Assembly (NCBI RefSeq): GCF_004634425.1
Contig: NZ_SBJL01000001.1
Location: 903,001 to 967,000 of the forward strand
Origin: Vitreimonas flagellata
GTDB taxonomy: Bacteria; Pseudomonadota; Alphaproteobacteria; Caulobacterales; Aquidulcibacteraceae
Length of the DNA: 64,000 nt
Reading direction: 5' to 3'
The notes beneath the pieces are model-generated. The model saw only the letters and a program-made list of their open reading frames with translations, was not told the DNA's origin and ran no database searches. Shown piece after piece: positions 36,567-44,883 of this stretch (within the stretch, counting starts at the first letter, position 1; every line of letters begins with the position of its first letter). Both the position numbers and the translations under genes were made by a program.

Positions 36567-37568
36567 TCAGCCCAGCCAGGGCGGCGTCGGTAAATCCTTC
36601 GAGCGCAGGAATTCTGGATTGAAGAGCTTGCCCATATAGCGATTGCCGTAATCGCAGAGGATGGTGACGATCGTCTTGCCGGGCCCCAGCTTCTTCGCCA
36701 GCTCGATCGCACCCAGAACATTCAGCGCCGACGAGCCGCCCACGCTCAGGCCCTCGTCCTGCACGAGGCTATACATCACCGGCAGCCAATCCTTGTCCTC
36801 GATGCGAAACGCCTCATCGACCACGACGCCTTCCAGGTTCGCGGTGATGCGGCCTTGGCCAATGCCTTCTGTGATCGATGTGCCTTCGGCCTTCAGCGCG
36901 CCGTGCTTGTAATAATTGAAGAGCGCGGCGCCACCGGGATCAGCAATACCAATCACCACATCCTTGTTCTTCGCCTTCAAGCCCATGCTCACGCCGCCGA
37001 GCGTGCCGCCTGAGCCTACCGCGCAGATAAAGCCGTCGACCTTGCCTTGCGTGTCGTTCCAGATTTCGGGCGCGGTCGTATCGATGTGGCCCTGGCGATT
37101 GGCGACGTTGTCGAATTGATTGGCCCAGATCGCGCCGTTCGGCTCGGTTTTCGCCTTCTCTTCGGCGATCCGACGCGCGACTTTCGGATAATGGTTCTCG
37201 TTGGCGGCCGGCACGGCGTCGACTTCAACAAGCTCGGCGCCCAGCGCGCGCACGGCGTCTTTCTTTTCCTGGCTCTGCGTACGCGGCATCACAACGATCG
37301 TGCGATAGCCAAGCGCGCCGCCCACGAGCGCCAGACCAATGCCCGTGTTGCCGGCCGTGCCCTCCACGATCACGCCGCCCGGCTTCAGCAAGCCCTTCGC
37401 CTCGGCGTCCTTCACGATGGCGAGCGCTGCGCGGTCTTTCACCGATTGGCCGGGGTTCAGAAACTCCGCCTTGCCCAGGATGGTGCAGCCAGTCTCTTCC
37501 GAGGCGCGCTTCAACTTAATCAGCGGCGTATTGCCAATGGAATCGAGAACCGAATTGTAGATCGCCAT
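36567..37568 (-). CDS. cysK: Cysteine synthase A
   Basis: O-acetylserine sulfhydrylase, the last step of cysteine synthesis. The 333-residue PLP enzyme has NSVLDSIGNTPLIKLKRASE and NPGQSVKDRAALAIVKDAE with the PLP lysine in SVKDRA. VEGTAGNTGIGLALVGGALG, ICAVGSGGTLGGVS, EGIGQGRITAN and a DEGLSVGGSSALN phosphate loop follow. ATG 37568 has GAGGAG six bases upstream and begins like the family. An earlier in-frame start would add 19 residues. Confidence 0.96.
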   Translation of the reverse strand: MAIYNSVLDSIGNTPLIKLKRASEETGCTILGKAEFLNPGQSVKDRAALAIVKDAEAKGLLKPGGVIVEGTAGNTGIGLALVGGALGYRTIVVMPRTQSQEKKDAVRALGAELVEVDAVPAANENHYPKVARRIAEEKAKTEPNGAIWANQFDNVANRQGHIDTTAPEIWNDTQGKVDGFICAVGSGGTLGGVSMGLKAKNKDVVIGIADPGGAALFNYYKHGALKAEGTSITEGIGQGRITANLEGVVVDEAFRIEDKDWLPVMYSLVQDEGLSVGGSSALNVLGAIELAKKLGPGKTIVTILCDYGNRYMGKLFNPEFLRSKDLPTPPWLG

Positions 37569-37679
37569 AGAGGGCTCCTCACGCGCGTACGCCGACCATG
37601 TGGCGCGTTTTGGCCCGCCATCCAAGTCAGGATCGCGTCGCGTTCGGCTAAAGTCTCAGTTTAGTCAGCCTGAACGGTC

Positions 37680-38300
37680 TCAGCGCGCGACCGGAAGCAG
37701 CCCCATTCGCCGCGCATTGATGATCGCCTCGACCCGATTGCGGGCCCCGGTCGTGCGCAACAGGCTCTGCACGTGGAATTTCACGGTCGCCAGCCAGAGC
37801 CCCAGATCACGCGCGATCACCTTGTTGGAGCCGCCCTGTTCGATGCGGTGCAAGATTTCCATCTCGCGCCGGCTCAAGCTGTGCGCCGAGCGCGCGGCGG
37901 AGCGGTCCGCCGCCATCAGCGGCAACGCCTGCGTGGGATAGCAGGCGCCGCCATTGAGCACCAATGCGACCGCGCCGACGATCGCCTGGCCGCGCATCGT
38001 CTTGACGATATAGCCATGCGCACCGGCCGCCAGCGCTTGGCGTGCGATGTCGTCGTTGAGACTGGCTGACGTGATTATCACCGGCGCCTCGCCCGCTGCG
38101 CGGATCGCGCCGCCAATGTCGACGCGCTTCAGCGTCTCGGCATTGATCAGCGCAACATCGAAGCCCCCTTTGTTCAAATCATCGAGCGCGCCTTCGGCGT
38201 CGAATGCGCAGACCGCGCCTTCGCCCCACGCCTCCGTCAGCACAGCGCAGAGCGCGTCGCGAAATAAGGGTTGCCCATCGAGCACAAACAGACGCGCCAT
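37680..38300 (-). CDS. NarL/LuxR-type response regulator with degenerate receiver
   Basis: A 206-residue protein. Receiver domain residues 1-115 start MARLFVLDGQPLFRDALCAV, and a LuxR HTH follows (SLSRREMEILHRIEQGGSNK then VIARDLGLWLATVKFHVQSLL). In the usual FDVxLLD position the sequence reads FDVALINAETL, so the phospho-acceptor Asp is Asn-53. The acidic pair (normally DD) is DG at 8-9. The conserved Lys in GYIVKTMRG is kept. It cannot be phosphorylated at the usual place. ATG 38300 has AGGAGAGAGG upstream. Its start is three bases from the stop of the kinase-like gene, so the two are co-transcribed. Confidence 0.9.
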   Translation of the reverse strand: MARLFVLDGQPLFRDALCAVLTEAWGEGAVCAFDAEGALDDLNKGGFDVALINAETLKRVDIGGAIRAAGEAPVIITSASLNDDIARQALAAGAHGYIVKTMRGQAIVGAVALVLNGGACYPTQALPLMAADRSAARSAHSLSRREMEILHRIEQGGSNKVIARDLGLWLATVKFHVQSLLRTTGARNRVEAIINARRMGLLPVAR

Positions 38301-38302
38301 GA

Positions 38303-39472
38303 TCAACCTCTCTCCTGCAAAGGACAATGTATCTGTAGCGTGAACACGCTGCCCTTGCCCAATTCACTGCGCGCACTCAGCTCGCCATTGAGCTGCTTGG
38401 CGAGCGTACGCGCCACCATCAACCCGAAGCCCGGCCCACCGCGATCGCGCATCTCCGTCATGGCGCCATCGCCGAACAGGCGCGCAAGCTGCGCGCTACT
38501 GAGGCCAATACCGGTGTCGCGCACGTCGAATGTGACGACATCCTCGCCCAACCCCCGCGTGTGCGACATGCGCACTTCGACATCGCCGTCCACGGTGAAG
38601 CGCGCGGCGTTGCGCAACAGAATGTGCAAGCAGCGCCCAAGCTTTTCCGAATCCGTGAACACGGGCGGCACCACGCCGAACACTTTGATGTTCACGCGCC
38701 GGCTCGCCGCTTCCTCGCGCACGATTTCAACCGCGGCGCCCACCACGACGGCAGGGTCAATCACATCAAAGCCTGCGGCGGCATCAGTCTGCACTCGCGC
38801 CACTTCCAGCAGCCCGTTGATCAACCGCCGCAGACGCTCGCCGGAGCGGATGACGTGGTTCAGATCATCGGTCGTGCTGAGCTGCGGCGGCAAATCTTCG
38901 AGGATGAGCTCGGCGTAGCCAATAATCACATTCAAAGGCGTGCGCAGATCATCGCCAAGGCCCGCAAAGAAGCGCGCTCGCGCCGTGCTCTCCGCATCTG
39001 CGGCGTCCAGATAAGCAGAGAGCACGATGCTGATGTCCAGCATCGCGCATTTCAGCAAAGCCGTGACCGTTCGCGCACGCATGTCCGCCGCGATCGCAGC
39101 GTTCCGCAACAACGCACGCACCAACTCGGCGAGCACCAGCGCATATCCGCCAATGTAAAAGCCATGATCCAGGCCAATGCGCGCGTGCGCCTCGCCGATC
39201 CGTTTGGCGCGTTCAGCATGGGTTGCGCCGAATTCACCCGCGACGAGCCAGCGCCAATGATTCAATTGCCCGGCGCGTGCGCGCTGCAGGTGCGGCTCGT
39301 CTACGAACTTGCCCAAAGCCGGCGCGTGTCGGCGCATATCGTCGTAGAGCAGGTCGACCGCATGCGGCAGCGCCGCCTCAAGCGTGACGCGCCCCGCCGC
39401 CAACGCCGCGCGCTCGTCTTCGTCGATGCGCAGAAAGTGCGCCAACGCCGCAACATCGCTCCTCGGCCCCAT
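38303..39472 (-). CDS. Globin-coupled histidine-kinase-like protein lacking the phospho-acceptor His
   Basis: A 389-residue cytosolic protein. Residues ~10-155 resemble a protoglobin sensor, with the proximal His in the EAHARIGLDHGFYIGGY segment (about H96). After ~160 comes a dimerisation/phosphotransfer helix reading FFAGLGDDLRTPLNVIIGYAEL. Normal kinases have SHELRTPLN, and here the His is Asp-174. The ATPase motifs are intact (LLRNAARFT, DVRDTGIGLS, GGPGFGLMVART). I expect a heme-gas sensor that binds ATP but cannot autophosphorylate in the standard way. ATG 39472 is chosen. The open frame extends to 39568 but includes the intergenic operator region. Coupled to the degenerate regulator downstream. 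Confidence 0.9.
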   Translation of the reverse strand: MGPRSDVAALAHFLRIDEDERAALAAGRVTLEAALPHAVDLLYDDMRRHAPALGKFVDEPHLQRARAGQLNHWRWLVAGEFGATHAERAKRIGEAHARIGLDHGFYIGGYALVLAELVRALLRNAAIAADMRARTVTALLKCAMLDISIVLSAYLDAADAESTARARFFAGLGDDLRTPLNVIIGYAELILEDLPPQLSTTDDLNHVIRSGERLRRLINGLLEVARVQTDAAAGFDVIDPAVVVGAAVEIVREEAASRRVNIKVFGVVPPVFTDSEKLGRCLHILLRNAARFTVDGDVEVRMSHTRGLGEDVVTFDVRDTGIGLSSAQLARLFGDGAMTEMRDRGGPGFGLMVARTLAKQLNGELSARSELGKGSVFTLQIHCPLQERG

Positions 39473-39509
39473 CGCGATGCCCACCCCAAAATACAACCCA
39501 CAAGTGTGT

Positions 39510-39539
39510 TTGTCGCAATCAAGGCAAAGATCGCGACAA
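39510..39539. promoter_or_regulatory. Inverted repeat TTGTCGC-N16-GCGACAA upstream of the globin kinase gene
   Basis: TTGTCGC at 39510-39516 and GCGACAA at 39533-39539 are perfect 7-bp inverted arms with 16 bases between. They lie 37 bases upstream of the kinase start and about 50 bases before the FNR-type box at 39590. It may be an operator for the degenerate NarL-type regulator or a further factor. This is inference from symmetry. Confidence 0.4.
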
Positions 39540-39589
39540 CCTGACACGTACGTAAGGCAGAGTCGCAATGATCAGCATCAAAAGACGGA

Positions 39590-39603
39590 GTGATCTACAT
39601 CAA
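39590..39603. promoter_or_regulatory. FNR/FixK-type box between the globin kinase and crp/fnr genes
   Basis: GTGATCTACATCAA matches TTGATNNNNATCAA at nine of ten defined positions. It lies 82 bases before the chosen start of the crp/fnr gene on the plus strand and 118 bases before the kinase start on the minus strand. A 10-bp palindrome, GTGACGTCAC, follows at 39616-39625. Both could make this divergent promoter region respond to FNR-family regulators. Confidence 0.55.
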
Positions 39604-39684
39604 TACACTTTATCAGTGACGTCACAGTCAGGTTTCTTACTTAGTTTGTACTTGTTGCCTGCGCTTCAAAGAATGAGGTACCAG

Positions 39685-40461
39685 ATGTTCCTTGGCGGCA
39701 CGCATGAATTGCGCGCGCCTTCTCCCATCCGTGATGAAAAGGTGCAGAACGTGCCGAGCCAAGCCGATTGCAATACATGCAAGATCGGCGCGCTCACGAT
39801 CTACGCGCCGACATTCGCGCAATCACCGCAGACGATTTGCGGACTGCGCAAACAAGTCGTGCGCTATCGCGCGCATCAAACAATTCAGCGCGCCGGTGAA
39901 GTGCCTTCACGCGCTTATACTCTATTCAAAGGCTGGGCTTGCCGCGCGATTCACTTCCCTGACGGGCGACGACAAATCTTGTCGGTGCTGTTGCCGGGCG
40001 ACACGATCTGCATCGAGAACATCTGGGTCGACAATTACAAAGTGCCGTTCACCGTGCGCTCGCTGACGGACGTCGTGCTGTGCGCCTTCGAGCCGCGCGA
40101 TCTGTTGGAGATCGTCGATGCGAACATGCCTCAACAGCGGATGTTCTCCACACACGTGCAACACATGATAAATCAAGCGGAACGGCGCTTGGTTGATATT
40201 GGCCGCCGTCGCGCGGTCGCGCGCATCGCGCGTCTTGTGTTGGATATTCACTCAACTCTGCGTGAGCGTGGCCTCGTCGAAGGCGAGACGTTCGAGTTCC
40301 CATTGCGCCAGGAGGATCTCGCCGACGCGCTCGGCATCACCACCGCGCACACCAACCGGACGTTGCTGACTCTACGTCGCCTGGGCGCTCTCGAAATCCG
40401 ACTAGGCCAAGCGCGCCTGCTCGACATTGAAGCCCTGAAGCGTATCGGCGCGAACGAATAA
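39685..40461 (+). CDS. Crp/Fnr-family regulator with unusual cysteine spacing
   Basis: A 258-residue protein: N-terminal extension (~40 residues), cyclic-nucleotide-type beta-roll, long dimerisation helix and winged HTH. The HTH reads LRQEDLADALGITTAHTNRTL, so the recognition part has TAHTNR instead of the FNR VETISR. Cysteines occur as CNTC (29 and 32) with the next at 52, and others at WAC and TICIE. That is not the FNR spacing (C-x2-C-x5-C), so a [4Fe-4S] cluster is possible but not shown. I chose ATG 39685, with GAGG eight bases upstream. ATG 39673 is an alternative. Confidence 0.85.
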   Translation: MFLGGTHELRAPSPIRDEKVQNVPSQADCNTCKIGALTIYAPTFAQSPQTICGLRKQVVRYRAHQTIQRAGEVPSRAYTLFKGWACRAIHFPDGRRQILSVLLPGDTICIENIWVDNYKVPFTVRSLTDVVLCAFEPRDLLEIVDANMPQQRMFSTHVQHMINQAERRLVDIGRRRAVARIARLVLDIHSTLRERGLVEGETFEFPLRQEDLADALGITTAHTNRTLLTLRRLGALEIRLGQARLLDIEALKRIGANE

Positions 40462-40466
40462 ATCGC

Positions 40467-40607
40467 CTACTCGTCGTCGATGAGAATGCGATGCGCGGCG
40501 CCGTCGAGATCTTCGTATTGGCCCGACCGCAAACTCCAAAAGAACGCGCCAAGTCCGATTGCGCCCATCAGCACGGCCGCGGGGATCAAGAAAATCATGA
40601 TGTCCAT
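40467..40607 (-). CDS. ccoS: Cbb3-type oxidase assembly protein CcoS
   Basis: A 46-residue protein: MDIMIFLIPAAVLMGAIGLG (one helix), then AFFWSLRSGQYEDLDGAAHR and ILIDDE. The SGQYEDLDGAxxRIL signature is diagnostic of CcoS/FixS, needed for cofactor insertion into cbb3 oxidase. The ATG lies inside the 3' end of ccoI (13-base overlap). It is the last gene of the operon, five bases from the convergent crp/fnr stop. Confidence 0.95.
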   Translation of the reverse strand: MDIMIFLIPAAVLMGAIGLGAFFWSLRSGQYEDLDGAAHRILIDDE

Positions 40608-42865
40608 GAGCGGCCCTCCCATTGCAGACGCAACGCGTTGAGCGTCACCACGAGCGACGAACCAGACATCGCCAGCGCCGCGACCAGCGGCGTCAAGAAG
40701 CCAAGCGCCGCCATCGGCGCCGCAACCAGATTATAGATTGCCGAGAATTGCAGGTTTTCGATCGCCCGCCTGCGCGCGGCGTTGGCGACATCAATGGCTT
40801 CGACCAGTGGCAGAAGTCCCGCGCCCTGGATCACAATGTCCGACGCGGCTTGGCTCGCCTCAAGCGCCGTGCCCGGCGAAGCCGAAGCGTAGGCGGCGGC
40901 GAGTGCGGCGGCGTCGTTCAGGCCGTCCCCAACCATGAGCGGCTTCTTGCCCTGCGCCCGCAGCGTACGGAGACGCGCGACCTTGTCGCCGGGCGCCGCA
41001 CCACCGACCCAGGTTTCGATACCGGCGGCCCACGCCGCCGTTTCGGCGGCAATCGGCCGATCGCCAGAGATCATCTCCACCGAGATGCCGCGCTTCTTCA
41101 GCGCTACGATCGTCTCCGCTGCATCGGCGCGCAGCGCATCCGTGAAGGCAAAGCGCGTTGGCGCAGCGTCACCACGCGCGAACCAGAGCTCAGCGCTGCC
41201 ATCTGCAACATCCTGCGCATTCGGCGCAGCGAAGGCGCGTCGCCCAAGCCGCACGCGCGCGCCATCGATCTCGGCTTCGATGCCTTCACCCGGCAGCTCA
41301 CGCACGCCCTTGATCGCGACGCCTGGACCAGCCGCCTCAACGAGCGCGCGCGACAGCGGGTGTCGCGAAGTGCGCGCCAACGCCGCTGCGGCTTGCAGCG
41401 TATCCACATCGACCAAACTGATGAGCCTCGGCTTGCCGAGCGTCAGCGTGCCCGTCTTGTCGAACACAACCACGTCGACGTGCGCCAGCCGCTCCAGCGC
41501 ATCGCCGGACTTCACCAGAACGCCGCGCTTAAACAACCGTCCCGTCGCCACGACTTGCACCGCCGGCACAGCCAACCCCAACGCGCAAGGGCACGTGATG
41601 ATCAGCACCGCCACGGCGTTCATCAACGCCACACGGAAGCCGACATCGACAAACTCAAGCCCGGCCATACGCAAAAGCGCAGGCCCGAAGAACCAGCCAA
41701 GGAACGTCAGCGCCGCCAGCGAGTGGACCACCGGCACATACATTTGCGCCGCCTTATCGGCGAGGCGCACAAACTTGGCGCGGCTCTGCTCGCCCGTTTC
41801 GATCAGGCGCGCGAGTTCGGCGACGGCAGAGTCCTGCACACGCGCTATGGCGCGCATCACGACTCGCTGCGTCAGATTGATCGCACCCGCATGCACCCTC
41901 ACGCCAGCGCGCGCGGCTTGCGGGAGCGTCTCGCCTGTCAGCATCGAGCAATCAATTTCGGACACGCCGTCCTCGATGACGCCATCCACCGGCGCGCGGT
42001 CACCCGCCGCCAATTGCAGTCGATCGCCGATGGCGATTTCGCGCGCGGCGACCGATTTTACGTGGCCGTTCGCATCGATCCGTGACGCCGTCACCGCTTG
42101 CAGCGCCAACAGATCGCGCGCGGCCGTACGCGCCCGCTCGCGCAGCCTGTGATCGAGATAGCGCCCGATCAGCAGGAAGAAGAGCAGCATGGTGATGCCG
42201 TCGAAATAGGCGTGCTCACCCTGTTGCAAGGTCTCGGCCACGCTGATGCCGAGCGTCAGAAAGACGGCCAGCGAGATCGGTACGTCCATATTGGCGCGGC
42301 GTACGCGCAGCGCGCTCAACGCCGATTTGAAGAAGGGTTGCGCCGCATAAAGTGCGGCCGGAATGGCGATGATTGCCGACACCCAGTGCAGCAAGGTGCG
42401 CGTGCCTTCGCCCATCTCGCCGTGCCCCGACCACACCGGCACCGAGAACATCATGATGTTCATCGCCGCAAAGCCTGAAACGGCGAGATAGCGCAGCAGC
42501 TTGCGGCCTTCTTCGTCGGTCTGTTGCTTCGCGGCTTCCGGATCGAACGCGGCGGCATTGTAGCCGAGCTTCGCTAATGTCTCCGTCACCTGCCCAGCGC
42601 GCAGCACGCCTGGAGTCCAGGCGACGCTCAGCCGCCCAGTGGAAAGATTAAGCCGCGCGTCCTCCACGCCCGGCATCGCGAGCAGCCCGCCCTCTATCTT
42701 CTTGATGCAGCCCGCGCACTTTGCGCCCTGCACCATGAGCTCGATCGACTCGCGGCCCTGCTTATCCGTACGCACGAACGCGGCCGGATTGGCGCGATTG
42801 TCGTTCTCAGGCGGCGGCGCAAGCCCCGACGGGCAGCCGGCTTCGCTTAACGCTGGTTCGCCCAT
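40595..42865 (-). CDS. ccoI: Copper-translocating P1B-type ATPase CcoI
   Basis: CcoI (FixI) moves copper across the inner membrane for the CuB site of cbb3 oxidase. The 756-residue protein has a short N-terminal tail and a heavy-metal domain with GAKCAGCIKK (Cys 50 and 53). Eight helices include the CPC motif in ITCPCALGLAVPAVQ. The phosphorylation site is DKTGTLTLG and the HP site is SRHPLSRALVEAAG. VGDGLNDAAALAAA is the hinge. It overlaps ccoH upstream by 19 bases. Confidence 0.95.
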   Translation of the reverse strand: MGEPALSEAGCPSGLAPPPENDNRANPAAFVRTDKQGRESIELMVQGAKCAGCIKKIEGGLLAMPGVEDARLNLSTGRLSVAWTPGVLRAGQVTETLAKLGYNAAAFDPEAAKQQTDEEGRKLLRYLAVSGFAAMNIMMFSVPVWSGHGEMGEGTRTLLHWVSAIIAIPAALYAAQPFFKSALSALRVRRANMDVPISLAVFLTLGISVAETLQQGEHAYFDGITMLLFFLLIGRYLDHRLRERARTAARDLLALQAVTASRIDANGHVKSVAAREIAIGDRLQLAAGDRAPVDGVIEDGVSEIDCSMLTGETLPQAARAGVRVHAGAINLTQRVVMRAIARVQDSAVAELARLIETGEQSRAKFVRLADKAAQMYVPVVHSLAALTFLGWFFGPALLRMAGLEFVDVGFRVALMNAVAVLIITCPCALGLAVPAVQVVATGRLFKRGVLVKSGDALERLAHVDVVVFDKTGTLTLGKPRLISLVDVDTLQAAAALARTSRHPLSRALVEAAGPGVAIKGVRELPGEGIEAEIDGARVRLGRRAFAAPNAQDVADGSAELWFARGDAAPTRFAFTDALRADAAETIVALKKRGISVEMISGDRPIAAETAAWAAGIETWVGGAAPGDKVARLRTLRAQGKKPLMVGDGLNDAAALAAAYASASPGTALEASQAASDIVIQGAGLLPLVEAIDVANAARRRAIENLQFSAIYNLVAAPMAALGFLTPLVAALAMSGSSLVVTLNALRLQWEGRSWTS

Positions 42866-43344
42866 GTCAGCTCCGCTTCGAAATCGAGTGATCCGCTGTC
42901 ACGCTCAGCATGCGCGCGCAGGCGCCAGCGGCCAGGGTGCAAATCACCAAGTTGCGCGACGTAGCGCCCATCGCCGCGCACCTCGAACGTGGCCGCGCGA
43001 TCGAAACTATCCGTCGTCGGCCATTGCAGTTCGCCGCTCAAAGTGGCCCCGTCGATCGGCACGCCATCGCGGTCGCGCAGCACCACCTCCAGCACAGCAC
43101 CCTCGGCGTTCGGCGCCAGCGCCGCACTGGCTTGCCAGCCGAGCGCCGCCTGCTGACGCCGTTGCGCCAGAGTGTCGTTGTACTGGATGCCTTGCAGATA
43201 CGAGCGCCGCACATCCTCGCCAGGGAAGGATTGCACCGCGATCACGGCGAACACCACGTTCACAGCGATCACCGCTCCGAAGAAGGCCAGCATCATCGCC
43301 AGCACGTGCCAGCCGCGAATGCGAAACTCCGTTGCCGTGCTCAT
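42847..43344 (-). CDS. ccoH: Cbb3 oxidase assembly/maturation protein CcoH (FixH)
   Basis: A 165-residue protein with one N-terminal helix (WHVLAMMLAFFGAVIAVNVV) and a periplasmic domain containing SYLQGIQYNDTLAQRRQQAALGW. This is the characteristic FixH stretch, and the C-terminal beta region has HPGRWRLRAHAER. CcoH helps stabilise CcoNOP during assembly. It overlaps the ccoG stop by four bases, so the assembly genes are translated as a unit. Confidence 0.93.
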   Translation of the reverse strand: MSTATEFRIRGWHVLAMMLAFFGAVIAVNVVFAVIAVQSFPGEDVRRSYLQGIQYNDTLAQRRQQAALGWQASAALAPNAEGAVLEVVLRDRDGVPIDGATLSGELQWPTTDSFDRAATFEVRGDGRYVAQLGDLHPGRWRLRAHAERDSGSLDFEAELTWANQR

Positions 43345-44822
43345 GGCGTTGCTCCTGCCAGGAAGGCCGACTCGCTCGTGGCGACATCGCCGCTATCCAA
43401 ATCGCGAATGGTGAAGGTGAGGTCGTGCGAGCCTTGGCCGACGCTGTTGGGCACGACCACATGCATGCGCACATTGGTGACGCTATCGGCCTGCGCGGTG
43501 GCGACGAAGCGATCGCCGTCCGCCAAAGCCGGCGCCTGCAAGTGCGCGCCGTCCAGACCGCTCACCTCGATCACCAAGCGACGCTCTTGGTTCGTCATGT
43601 TGATCAGCTTCAAAGCATAATCATTGCGGAATGAGCCGTCGGCCAAGCGCACGAAAGGCGGGCTGCGGTCGCGGATGACGTTCAAATCCAGAGTCTGGCG
43701 CGTTGCGAGCCCATAGATCATCAGCACGCCAACCAATGCGAACAACGCGCCGTACAGCATCGTGCGCGGCCGGATCAACCGAATGCGCGCTGGCTTGCGC
43801 TGCGCACGCCGCGTCTCGTTGGCGTAGCTGTCATACGCGATCAGCCCGGTCGGGCGCCCGACTTTGCGCATAATGTCGTCGCACGCATCGATGCAGAGCG
43901 CGCAATTGATGCATTCGAGCTGATCGCCGTCGCGGATGTCGATGCCCTGCGGGCAGACGGCGACGCATTGGCGGCAATCGATGCAATCGCCGCGCCCTTC
44001 CCAGCTTTCGCCCTTCTTGTGCGGCCCGCGCGGCTCGCCGCGATCGACGCGATAGGTGACGCTCAGCGCGTCTTTATCCATCATCGCCGCCTGAATCCGC
44101 GGCCACGGGCACATATAAGTGCACACCTGCTCGCGCATCGTGCCGGCGAGCGCATATGTCGTGAACGTCAGCAGACCGATCGAGATATACGCAGTGACAT
44201 CGGCCCGGCCCGCGAAAATGTCGAAGAACAAGGTCGGCGCGTCGGCGAAGTAAAACACCCACGCCCCGCCCGTGGCCGCGGCGATCAACAGCCAGATGAA
44301 GTGCTTCGAGACCTTCTTTGTCGCCTTGTCCAGCGACATTGGCGCTTTATCGAGCCGCATGCGCGCATTGCGATCGCCTTCGATCATGCGCTCCACATAA
44401 ATGTAGAGATCAGTCCACACCGTCTGCGGGCAGGCATAGCCGCACCACACACGACCAAACAGCGCTGACGAAAGGAAGATGCCGAAAGCGGCCAGGATCA
44501 GCAGGCCGGTGATGTAATACACCTCCTGTGGCCAGAGCTCGATGAAGAAGAAATAGAAGCGCCGACCCTCAAAATCGATCAGCACGGCTTGATCGGGCCG
44601 CCCGACGCCGCGATCCCAGCGCAGCCACGGCGTGATGTAATAGATCGCCAGCAGGGCAACCATCGCCGCCCATTTCAGGTTTCGGAAGAAACCCTGCGCC
44701 AGCTTCGGATAGATTTGAACGCGCTTCTTATAGAGAGCGCGCGCTTCCTTCGAATTGACCGCGCTTGCGTCAATGGTGTGCTCGCCGTTGGCGCGCTTAT
44801 CGATCAGCGTAACTTTGGTCAT
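43341..44822 (-). CDS. ccoG: Ferredoxin-like cbb3 assembly protein CcoG (FixG)
   Basis: A 493-residue polytopic membrane protein. After an N-terminal leader (SKEARALYKKRVQIYPKLAQ) there are five or so helices, with RVWCGYACPQTVWTDLYIYVE and QVCTYMCPWPRIQAAMMDKD. Two 4Fe-4S ferredoxin motifs follow (CIDCRQCVAVCPQGID, CINCALCIDACDDIM), then a periplasmic C-terminal beta domain with GSHDLTFTIRD. CcoG is a copper reductase linked to CuB assembly. ATG 44822 was chosen because it begins as in the family. The open frame continues upstream into the ccoP-ccoG hairpin region without conservation. Confidence 0.95.
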   Translation of the reverse strand: MTKVTLIDKRANGEHTIDASAVNSKEARALYKKRVQIYPKLAQGFFRNLKWAAMVALLAIYYITPWLRWDRGVGRPDQAVLIDFEGRRFYFFFIELWPQEVYYITGLLILAAFGIFLSSALFGRVWCGYACPQTVWTDLYIYVERMIEGDRNARMRLDKAPMSLDKATKKVSKHFIWLLIAAATGGAWVFYFADAPTLFFDIFAGRADVTAYISIGLLTFTTYALAGTMREQVCTYMCPWPRIQAAMMDKDALSVTYRVDRGEPRGPHKKGESWEGRGDCIDCRQCVAVCPQGIDIRDGDQLECINCALCIDACDDIMRKVGRPTGLIAYDSYANETRRAQRKPARIRLIRPRTMLYGALFALVGVLMIYGLATRQTLDLNVIRDRSPPFVRLADGSFRNDYALKLINMTNQERRLVIEVSGLDGAHLQAPALADGDRFVATAQADSVTNVRMHVVVPNSVGQGSHDLTFTIRDLDSGDVATSESAFLAGATP

Positions 44823-44845
44823 CAGCGGAGGCTCTCCCAACCTCC

Positions 44846-44869
44846 GCCCCCTCCCGCGAAGGAGGGGGC
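44846..44869. repeat. Hairpin between ccoP and ccoG
   Basis: GCCCCCTCC, loop CGCGAA and GGAGGGGGC form a 9-bp perfect stem in the 61-base ccoP-ccoG gap. Its CCCCCTCC/GGAGGGGG arms resemble the arms of the ~125-bp repeats elsewhere in the window. It could stabilise the upstream ccoNOQP message or partly attenuate reading into ccoG. Confidence 0.55.
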
Positions 44870-44883
44870 CATTGGTCGTGCTC

